Shown here piece by piece: positions 1-7,106 of a stretch of 64,000 nt of DNA. Source of the stretch: an uncultured Ruminiclostridium sp. (lineage in GTDB: Bacteria > Bacillota > Clostridia > Oscillospirales > Ruminococcaceae); contig CANRGJ010000011.1 of assembly GCA_947630175.1 (NCBI GenBank), positions 1 through 64,000 of the forward strand, in the 5' to 3' direction. The notes under the pieces were generated by a model. It had not been told where the DNA came from, did no database searches, and saw nothing but the letters and a program-made list of their open reading frames with translations. The position numbers and the translations under genes were made by a program. Each line of letters opens with the position of its first letter. Positions within the stretch are counted from its first letter, which is position 1.

Positions 1-162
1 GTTGGCTAGTTTTTCTACTACTTTTTACCTTTCTGTGCTTTTTTGTTCTGTTTGTATAATTTGGGGCGGTTCATTTTTCGTCTGCTTTTCTGTTTGTGGT
101 GGGGATTTGAAAGCTTTGGTGTGGTGATAAAAGGAAGGCGGTGCTGTTTTACGGTGTTGTGC

Positions 163-252
163 GCGGCGAAGCCGCCGACGCCGAAGGCGTCGGGAAGCCT
201 GCAAAGCAGGCTTCCGCTTGCCCGCAGATCGGGCAAGCGCGGCTTCGCCGCC
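163..252. repeat. Five-hairpin modular element E1
   Basis: Constant GCGGCGAAGCCGC; CGACGCC-gaa-GGCGTCG; GGAAGCCTGC-aaa-GCAGGCTTCC; GCTTGCCCG-cagat-CGGGCAAGC; constant GCGGCTTCGCCGC. Confidence 0.85.
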
Positions 253-422
253 CCGCTGATGGGCAGTTCTCCCTGATGTGCAGGACATTTTCCGTTGAGG
301 CGGTATGCTGTGCTTACGGAAAGCATTATAAAAGGAGTACCGTTTCTCTTTTTGTAGTGAAAGCTGTTAGGGTTATGATGTGGTGACAAAAGGAAGGTAG
401 TGCGTATTTTACGGTGTTGTGC

Positions 423-520
423 GCGGCGAAGCCGCCGACGCCGAAGGCGTCGGGCAAGGGCTTGCGGAGCAAGCCCTTGCCATTTGGAGCGCTTTGCGCT
501 CCAAATGCGGCTTCGCCGCC
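423..520. repeat. Five-hairpin modular element E2
   Basis: Outer constant hairpins; CGACGCC-gaa-GGCGTCG; GGCAAGGGCTTGC-gga-GCAAGCCCTTGCC; ATTTGGAGCGC-ttt-GCGCTCCAAAT. Confidence 0.85.
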
Positions 521-570
521 CTGCTCAGAGGCAGGCGTGAAAGACAAGCACCACACCACGCCCGCACTTA

Positions 571-1257
571 TCATTCGTACAGCTTATCCTCATACTCCCT
601 CAGCAAAAGCTGTACGTTCAGGTTGCCGTTTCTTGCCCTTATTTTGTCCAGCATTTCCTTCTGGTCGCAATCCTTTTTCAGCTCGATACAGTAAGCCGTT
701 TCAAACAGCGCTCCAAAGTCGGCGGTCTTTACCTTTTTCAATTTCCATGAATTTGTGTATTCGTTGAGAATGTCGTCCAGTAAATTCTGATAATTCAGAT
801 TTTCGGGGACGGTGACTTTAAGAAGCATATGTTCGTTTCTTGGAACGGCATAGCGGAAGATCTCCATAAATCCCACCGCCGCCGCAAGAACGACCGTAAA
901 AAGCACCGCATATCCCACATACCCAAGTCCCAAAGCCAGTCCTACCGCTAAAGTGAAAAATATGTAAGTGATGTCCTTTGAATCGGCGGGAGCGCTCCTG
1001 AAACGGATTATCGTGAATGCGCCCGCAAGGCTGAACGCCCTCGCCACGTTGTCGCCTATAAGCAGTATCATCACTGCGATTATTGCGGGGAGCATTACCA
1101 GAGTTACCGCAAATGAGGGCGGATAGCCGCTTTTCCTGTGGGTCAGCATATACACTATGCTTATGGCAAAGCCAAGTACCAGCGAACACGCCAGCAGTAT
1201 CACCATTGACAGCGGGTCAAGGCTGCTGCCCAGAATGGACGAAAACAAGTTTTCCAT
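571..1257 (-). CDS. DUF4956 domain-containing multi-pass membrane protein
   Basis: ORF 571..1335; internal start MENLFSSILGSSLD preferred (upstream gaggaaaatttt). Several TM segments and a 'FTIIRFRSAPADSKDITYIFFTLAVGLALGLG' core typical of DUF4956; adjacent to a VTC-domain gene as is common for this family. Confidence 0.85.
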   Translation of the reverse strand: MENLFSSILGSSLDPLSMVILLACSLVLGFAISIVYMLTHRKSGYPPSFAVTLVMLPAIIAVMILLIGDNVARAFSLAGAFTIIRFRSAPADSKDITYIFFTLAVGLALGLGYVGYAVLFTVVLAAAVGFMEIFRYAVPRNEHMLLKVTVPENLNYQNLLDDILNEYTNSWKLKKVKTADFGALFETAYCIELKKDCDQKEMLDKIRARNGNLNVQLLLREYEDKLYE

Positions 1258-1307
1258 AAAATTTTCCTCTCCTGTAAAAAATAAATCAGGGCGACCGCCC
1301 GAATAAA

Positions 1308-2030
1308 CTAAACCAAAACAAGCTGCTTTTCGCAAAGCATACGCTTGTATTCCGTTCCCGCCTTGCTGAAGCTTCTGCTGAAAATGCCCAGCTCGGACAG
1401 GGTGCGGGCAAGCTCCACAGGCATTGCGCCGGGGATCTTTATTTCCATAAGCCTGATATTTTCGGGAAGAAGCAGCTCCCCGCCCTTTTCAAGGCTCACG
1501 TTCTCCCGCCTTGCCCTCAGGTTCGTATCAAAGGTTATCCTCAGATCGTGATCCTCCATACCGAACATCGCCGTTCTGTCATAGCTTATCGCCACGGCGG
1601 GATATACTTTAAATTCCTCAAGAAAACGGTCGGTCTCACGCAATACCTGAATGTCGGTGTAGCTGAGCTTTTGCGGCTTTTCTCCTGTTTCGAGATAATG
1701 CAGCGCCGCCCCGTAGGAAAGTGACGCTCTACGCTTGCTCACCTCGCCCCCTATCTTCCGCTTTAATTCCAGAAAGACGGTGGAATTTTCGTCTGCGGGA
1801 ACGCCATAGCTCCTCAATCTCAGCTTTTCTTTGAAATAAGGCTTTGACACGGAGCGACGGAGTATCTCGTTGTCCGCCGTGTCAAAATACACGTTGCAGA
1901 TAGAATAGCTCCCGTCAATGCAGAAGCTGTCCAATCGCATATGCGGGGCGAGCCTGGTCATCAGTTTGTCGTACTGCTCCTCGTTCAGCAGGAATTTGTC
2001 CTCGTATCTTTTGAATGTTTGTAAATGCAT
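1308..2030 (-). CDS. VTC-domain protein (polyphosphate polymerase-like)
   Basis: 'FKRYEDKFLLNEEQYDKL...YSICNVYFDTADNEILRRS...KEKLRLRSYG...FLELKRKI' matches the bacterial VTC domain; start MHLQTFKRYE. Confidence 0.85.
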   Translation of the reverse strand: MHLQTFKRYEDKFLLNEEQYDKLMTRLAPHMRLDSFCIDGSYSICNVYFDTADNEILRRSVSKPYFKEKLRLRSYGVPADENSTVFLELKRKIGGEVSKRRASLSYGAALHYLETGEKPQKLSYTDIQVLRETDRFLEEFKVYPAVAISYDRTAMFGMEDHDLRITFDTNLRARRENVSLEKGGELLLPENIRLMEIKIPGAMPVELARTLSELGIFSRSFSKAGTEYKRMLCEKQLVLV

Positions 2031-2204
2031 AGTTTTCTCCTTGAACAAGGATATTTTATTCTCTTTTTTTGTAAACGGGGTAGGGAAATTGTGTGGATTT
2101 TATGTAAAAAGAATAAAAAAGGGATAAACGTACTTCTGGGGGAAAGGTGTACCAAAGCGGCAGAGAGGGTGCTGCGAAAGAGGGAAGATGTGCTTGTCGG
2201 GGGG

Positions 2205-2302
2205 GCGGCGAAGCCGCATTCGGAGCGCAAAGCGCTCCGAATGGCAAGGGCTTGCTTTGCAAGCCCTTGCCCGACGCCTTCGGCGTCGGCGGCTTCGCCG
2301 CC
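2205..2302. repeat. Five-hairpin modular element E3 (inverted order relative to E2)
   Basis: ATTCGGAGCGC-aaa-GCGCTCCGAAT; GGCAAGGGCTTGC-ttt-GCAAGCCCTTGCC; CGACGCC-ttc-GGCGTCG between constant hairpins. Confidence 0.85.
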
Positions 2303-2474
2303 CCGCTGATGGGCAGTTCTTCCCTGATGTGCAGGGCATTTTCCGCTGAAGCGGTACGCTGTGCTTACGGAAAGCATTATAAAAGGAGTACCGTTTCTTT
2401 TTTTTGCAGTGAAAGCTGTCAGGGTTATGATGTGGTGATAAAAGGAGGGCAGTACGTGTTTTACGGTGTTGTGC

Positions 2475-2579
2475 GCGGCGAAGCCGCCGACGCCGAAGCC
2501 GCCGACGCCGAAGGCGTCGGGAAGCCTGCTTCGCAGGCTTCCGCTTGCCCGCGAAGCGGGCAAGCGCGGCTTCGCCGCC
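2475..2579. repeat. Five-hairpin modular element E4 (same modules as E1)
   Basis: CGACGCCGAAGC-CGCCGACGCC-gaa-GGCGTCG (partial duplication); GGAAGCCTGC-ttc-GCAGGCTTCC; GCTTGCCCGC-gaa-GCGGGCAAGC. Confidence 0.85.
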
Positions 2580-2746
2580 CCTCTCCCCGCACATCTTCCC
2601 TTTTCTCGCACCTCATACTTTTCCGCCTGTCCCCCACCGCATAAAAATAAAACCCGCCCCTCTCCGTTCCCCTCTCAAACATCAAAACCCTTCCAATTTC
2701 CAATTTCTATTGACTACATATTATATATAATTTTTATAAGTTTTTG

Positions 2747-2775
2747 TTGACACTGCCTTTTTTAAATGGTATAAT
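2747..2775 (+). promoter_or_regulatory. Sigma-70-type promoter for the BTAD regulator
   Basis: TTGACA (2747-2752), 17 bp spacer, TATAAT (2770-2775). Confidence 0.8.
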
Positions 2776-2838
2776 ATATAGGGCATTGTGCTATGAATAA
2801 ACATGTCCCCTCATTGAAAAAGGGTGGAGGATTTCTCA

Positions 2839-4026
2839 ATGAATAAGCTGAAAGTTACTATGTTCGGCGAGTTTTCCATTTCGTACGGAGAAAATACGAT
2901 AAGCGAACATTCCAAAAGGTCGAAAAAGCTGTGGCTGCTTTTGCAGTATCTTATAATTCATCACAACCGTGCAATTGCCCAATCCGAGCTTATAGACATT
3001 TTAAGCGGCGACGAGGAGGGAGCAAATCCCGCCAGCGCCCTGAAAACACAGATACATAGATTAAGAGAGATCTTGTCAGAGCTTCAGTGCGGCGATAACG
3101 TTATCGTCTGTACCAACGGCGCATACAGCATAAATCCCGAGATAGAGCTTGTCATAGACGCAGAGGAATTTGAAAATTCCTTTAAAAGCGCGTCGTCCAC
3201 GGAAGATACCGACGAGCGTATGAGATTGATACTCAGCGCAATAAATCTTTATACAGGAGATTTTCTTTCAAAGTCGGCATACGAATCCTGGGTCGTTCCC
3301 CTCACCACCTACTACCGTTCGGTTTACAGCAAGGCAGTGAGAATGGCTCTTGAAATGCTGAACAAGGCGGGCAAGCTGCACGACATTATTTCCATTTGCA
3401 GCAAGGCTTCCGCAATAATCCCCTATGACGAGTTTATCCACTACAACCATATAAAAGCGCTTGCGGAGCTGGGCGAGGTGGACATTGCACATCAGCAGTA
3501 CGAGGCTGTCACGGCGCTTATGATGAACAAGTTCGGCATTGCTCCGTCAAAAGAGCTGGTGGAGCTGCACGACACGGCTTTAAAGGCGCAGAGCAATACT
3601 CAGGCGACCATAGACGGCGTGGTGGACGACCTGCTGGAGCAGCAGCTTGTTCCCGGCGCATTCTTCTGCGACTATCAGATATTCAAGCATTTGTTCCAGC
3701 TGGAATATCGCGACGCCCAGCGCACGGGTATCTGCATAAACATCTGCCTGCTCAGCGTATGCGACACGGACGGCGAGATACCCTCACAAAATCCGCTGAA
3801 CAAGGCTATGCAGAGATTGCAGGACTGCATTTCCCGTTCCCTTAGAGGCAGCGATATTTTCGCCCGTTACAGCGTGAGCCAGTACGTTATTATGCTGTTC
3901 AACACCAACGAACAGACAGGCGAGCTTGTAATGAAGCGTATCGAAAAAGCCTTCAGGCGCGAGAATACCAATCAGGGCATAGAACTGAAATATTCCTTTA
4001 CCTCTCCTAACAGCAGAAAACAATAA
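2839..4026 (+). CDS. SARP/BTAD-type transcriptional regulator with C-terminal degenerate GGDEF-like domain
   Basis: N-terminal 'LKVTMFGEFSISYGENTISEHSKRSKKLWLLLQYLI' winged helix plus BTAD region; ATG at 2839 preceded by GGTGGAGG. Confidence 0.8.
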   Translation: MNKLKVTMFGEFSISYGENTISEHSKRSKKLWLLLQYLIIHHNRAIAQSELIDILSGDEEGANPASALKTQIHRLREILSELQCGDNVIVCTNGAYSINPEIELVIDAEEFENSFKSASSTEDTDERMRLILSAINLYTGDFLSKSAYESWVVPLTTYYRSVYSKAVRMALEMLNKAGKLHDIISICSKASAIIPYDEFIHYNHIKALAELGEVDIAHQQYEAVTALMMNKFGIAPSKELVELHDTALKAQSNTQATIDGVVDDLLEQQLVPGAFFCDYQIFKHLFQLEYRDAQRTGICINICLLSVCDTDGEIPSQNPLNKAMQRLQDCISRSLRGSDIFARYSVSQYVIMLFNTNEQTGELVMKRIEKAFRRENTNQGIELKYSFTSPNSRKQ

Positions 4027-4029
4027 AAA

Positions 4030-4064
4030 ATAAGGGCGGCTTACAAAAAGCCGCCCTTATTTTC
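4030..4064 (+). terminator. Rho-independent terminator
   Basis: taagggcggcttacaaaaagccgcccttatttt directly after the regulator stop codon. Confidence 0.8.
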
Positions 4065-4086
4065 TAAGGAGAGTCCACAGCCAAAA

Positions 4087-4330
4087 TTTTCTAAGGAGAG
4101 TCCACAGCCGCCCTGCCACAGGAAAACACAGCCGCAGGCTCTACCACAAAAACGACATCTACTTCGTCAACACTCCTTGCAATTCATCAAGGATTGCTGC
4201 GGAGCGTTTCCTCGTATCTGCCGCTTTTGTGCGAGCCTGCGGCGCTTCGCGGTTTTCTTCGAAAACCTGTGTTTTCCTATGTCAGCGCGGCTACGAGGAT
4301 TTCTTTTTTCAAAAGAAATCCTCTCAGAGC
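4087..4330. repeat. ~243 bp dispersed structured repeat, copy 1
   Basis: ttttctaaggagagtccacagccgccctgcc...aaaagaaatcctctcagagc; near-identical to 41138-41380; first ~24 nt also duplicated at 4060-4083. Confidence 0.9.
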
Positions 4331-4402
4331 AAACAGCGCCCTGCCCGCAGGGCAACAGCGGGGACTATTACAACATAACGACCTCTCCGCCACATTATAA
4401 TC

Positions 4403-4428
4403 AAAAAAGCCCGACAAAAGTCGGGCTT
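4403..4428 (-). terminator. Terminator of the NrdD-finger-like gene
   Basis: aaaaaagcccgacaaaagtcgggct; T-run on the minus strand. Confidence 0.7.
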
Positions 4429-4449
4429 AAATTACGCTTGCAATAAAAT

Positions 4450-4755
4450 TTACGCTTCCATATACACGTCTTCAAAATCGGAAACGGTAACGCTGTGCTT
4501 AACTCTGTCCATTACCTCAGCCTTCTTGGCGTCGTTGAAACGGTCCAGCGTGCCTACAAGATAACCTGTGATACGGCGGATACGCTGGAAGGGCGTGGTA
4601 TCATAATGATATTCAATGTCAACGTAGTTATCGTCAACAACTGTGATGTTCATTTCATCAATGCGCTTTTCGGGATAAAGCGTTCTTGCTCTCTGAATGT
4701 ATGCTTCCTTTTCTGCGTCGGTCATAACGCCGCCGATAACGTTTACTTTGATCAT
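4450..4755 (-). CDS. Small protein resembling the C-terminal finger region of anaerobic ribonucleotide reductase (NrdD)
   Basis: 'FQRIRRITGYLVGTLDRFNDAKKAEVMDRVKHSV' resembles the NrdD C-terminal 'RITGYLVGT.DRWNDAKKAE..DRVKH' segment; only 101 aa and no cysteines. Confidence 0.65.
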   Translation of the reverse strand: MIKVNVIGGVMTDAEKEAYIQRARTLYPEKRIDEMNITVVDDNYVDIEYHYDTTPFQRIRRITGYLVGTLDRFNDAKKAEVMDRVKHSVTVSDFEDVYMEA

Positions 4756-4872
4756 TTGGGTAATTCCTTTCTCTTCATTTCGTTTTAGTCCTTTATGGCA
4801 ACGCCCTTTTCGGTCAGCCGTCAGGAGCGCTTATTTGCTTTCAACTTCGGGCTATCTTGTTGTCTGTTTTGT

Positions 4873-4901
4873 ATTATACCACTATATACTGTATTTTGCA
4901 A
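4873..4901 (-). promoter_or_regulatory. Sigma-70-type promoter for the 4450-4755 gene
   Basis: Minus strand TTGCAA, 17 bp spacer, TATAAT. Confidence 0.6.
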
Positions 4902-5118
4902 TATCATTTTCAGAAATTTTCACAACATTTTTTTGTGGATTTTGACTATAATTTTTCTGAAACTTTTTCGCCGCTATTGCGGACAACGGTAAATTCCCAC
5001 AAAAATATTATACACGAAAAGCCGATAAACATCAAGAAAACTATTGCAAAAAGATGAAAAATATGTAAAATAGTATAAAGACAGTTACAGATACAATATA
5101 TTGAAAGGAGACGGCGCA

Positions 5119-6471
5119 ATGGTAAAGGAAATGACCCACGGAAAACCCTTGTCACTGATACTGGGCTTTTGCCTGCCTATGCTGCTTGGTAACCTGTTTC
5201 AGCAGCTTTACAGCATGGTTGATACCATAATCGTGGGCAAGTTCATAGACGTGGATTCCCTGGCGGCGGTGGGCTCGACAGGCTCGGTGAGCTTCCTCAT
5301 CATCGGCTTCACAACAGGGATAACAAGCGGCTCCTGCATACTCCCCGCACAGCACTTCGGCGGCGGGAATTATTCCGAAATGCGGAAAATGATAGCAAAC
5401 GCCATTTACCTGTGCGCCATAACCACCGTTATCGTGACGGCGCTGGCGGTGTCACTGTGCTATCCCCTTTTGCAGATAATGCAGACGCCCGCGGACATAA
5501 TCGACCTTGCTTACGATTACATAATTGTCATATTCGGCGGGATATGCGTCACGATGATGTACAATCTTATGGCGGGGATACTCCGCGCTATGGGGGACAG
5601 CAGAACGCCGCTGTACTTTCTCATACTTTCCTCGATAATCAATATAGGGCTCGACCTTTTATTTATAATAGTGTTCCATATGGGCGTGGCGGGAGCAGGC
5701 TGGGCGACGGTCATTTCTCAGGGGATCTCAGGCGTTCTCTGCCTTATTTATATGAGGAGGAGCTACCCTATACTCCGTTTTGAAAAGGGGGAGCTTGCCT
5801 TTTCGGGAAATCGGATATTGGCGCTGACAAGGATAAGCGTTCCTATGGGACTTCAGTTTTCCATCACCGCTATCGGCTCTATCCTGCTGCAAAGCGCAGT
5901 TAACAGTCTGGGCAAGGTGTACGTTGCCGCCGTAACTGCCGCCAGCAAAATGCAGAATATGATGGTGGCGCCTATGGAAACGCTGGGTATCACTATGGCG
6001 ACCTACGGCGGGCAGAATTTAGGCGCAGGCAAGATACCCCGCATAACTCAAGGTATGCACCGTGCGTTCGCCTGCGGGCTTATCTACTCCTTGGCGGCGG
6101 CAACGGTGGTGTGGATATTCAGCGGACCGCTGTGTTTGCTGTTCGTTGACGCTGAGGAAACGGAGGTCATCAGTCAGGCGGTGTACTTTATCGGGATAAA
6201 CGCCATATTCTATCCTGTGCTTTCCATACTGTTCATCACCCGCAACGGCTTGCAGGGACTGGGATTTTCACTGCTCCCTATGATGGCGGGAGCAAGCGAG
6301 CTTATCGCAAGGGCAGTGGTATCGCTGGGGTTCGTGCCTGTGTTCGGATTTGACGCGGCGTGCTTTGCGTCGCCTGTGGCGTGGTCGGCGGCGACGGTGT
6401 TCCTTGTTATCATTTATAATATAAAAATGCATGGAATGAAGAAAAAATACGCTGAGACAGTTGACAGTTGA
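5119..6471 (+). CDS. MATE family efflux transporter
   Basis: ~450 aa, 12 TM; 'GKPLSLILGFCLPMLLGNLFQQLYSMVDTIIVGKFIDVDSLAAVGSTGSV' MATE signature. Confidence 0.95.
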   Translation: MVKEMTHGKPLSLILGFCLPMLLGNLFQQLYSMVDTIIVGKFIDVDSLAAVGSTGSVSFLIIGFTTGITSGSCILPAQHFGGGNYSEMRKMIANAIYLCAITTVIVTALAVSLCYPLLQIMQTPADIIDLAYDYIIVIFGGICVTMMYNLMAGILRAMGDSRTPLYFLILSSIINIGLDLLFIIVFHMGVAGAGWATVISQGISGVLCLIYMRRSYPILRFEKGELAFSGNRILALTRISVPMGLQFSITAIGSILLQSAVNSLGKVYVAAVTAASKMQNMMVAPMETLGITMATYGGQNLGAGKIPRITQGMHRAFACGLIYSLAAATVVWIFSGPLCLLFVDAEETEVISQAVYFIGINAIFYPVLSILFITRNGLQGLGFSLLPMMAGASELIARAVVSLGFVPVFGFDAACFASPVAWSAATVFLVIIYNIKMHGMKKKYAETVDS

Positions 6472-6497
6472 TAGTTGACAGTTGACAGTTATAGTTG
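6457..6497. repeat. Heptad repeat tract H1 (CAGTTGA type)
   Basis: acagttgacagttgatagttgacagttgacagttatagttg. Confidence 0.8.
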
Positions 6498-6607
6498 TAT
6501 AAAAAGCGTTTTGCGTGGAGCAGAACGCTTTTTTATTTTTCTTTTTGTGGTGGGGATTTGGTGAATTACTATGTAGTACTTATGAGGGAAGATGTGCGGG
6601 CGGAGGG

Positions 6608-6702
6608 GCGGCGAAGCCGCGTTTGGAGCGCGGAGCGCTCCAAACGGCAGGACTTGCTTCGCAAGTCCTGCCCGACGCCTTCGGCGTCGGCGGCTTCGCC
6701 GC
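6608..6702. repeat. Five-hairpin modular element E5
   Basis: GTTTGGAGCGC-gga-GCGCTCCAAAC; GGCAGGACTTGC-ttc-GCAAGTCCTGCC; CGACGCC-ttc-GGCGTCG between constant hairpins. Confidence 0.85.
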
Positions 6703-7041
6703 GCGCACCACACCGTAAACAGCGCACTTCTTCCCCTCCGCACCGCGGGAGCAGGCGCTTTTCGAAGAAAAGTGGCACCTCCGCGAACGGGACAGGCGTG
6801 AAAAATTCAATTTTGGTTTGCATATTTGCAAGTTCGCCCCCATCTATCCTGCAAAATTTTCCTTTTTGAAATTATTTCTGTAAATACTTCTCCCACAAAT
6901 CCCACAATTTTCTCCCGACCGTTGTCCCAAAAAGTTCTGTTCACTATGCCTTTTGTAAAAAATCTACAAATGGAACACCGATTTTCTCCAAAATATCTAC
7001 ACACAAAAACGGACAAATTTTGCAAGATTTAAAAATAAATC

Positions 7042-7070
7042 TTGCTTTTTTCTCTGCACAGTGTTATAAT
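7042..7070 (+). promoter_or_regulatory. Promoter of gltBD
   Basis: TTGCTT (7042-7047), 17 bp, TATAAT (7065-7070); the -35 box overlaps palindrome gcaagatttaaaaataaatcttgc (7022-7045). Confidence 0.6.
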
Positions 7071-7106
7071 TATAGCATATCAACCCAAAAAGGAAAGGGG
7101 CGGCTT

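Noticed and set aside
18-574. Overlapping ORFs in the track (18..389, 25..288, 141..386, 414..767 etc.) on both strands
   Set aside because: They run through palindromic element sequence, with R/A/P-rich translations caused by GC-rich hairpins; no RBS or family signature.
1985-2750. ORFs across the 2.0-2.75 kb repeat region (e.g. 1985..2611, 2147..2644)
   Set aside because: Same repeat-derived artefact; peptides mirror those at 18..574 because the DNA repeats.
6457-6497. Short heptad tracts as a CRISPR array
   Set aside because: Repeats are 7 nt and contiguous, with no unique spacers and no cas genes.
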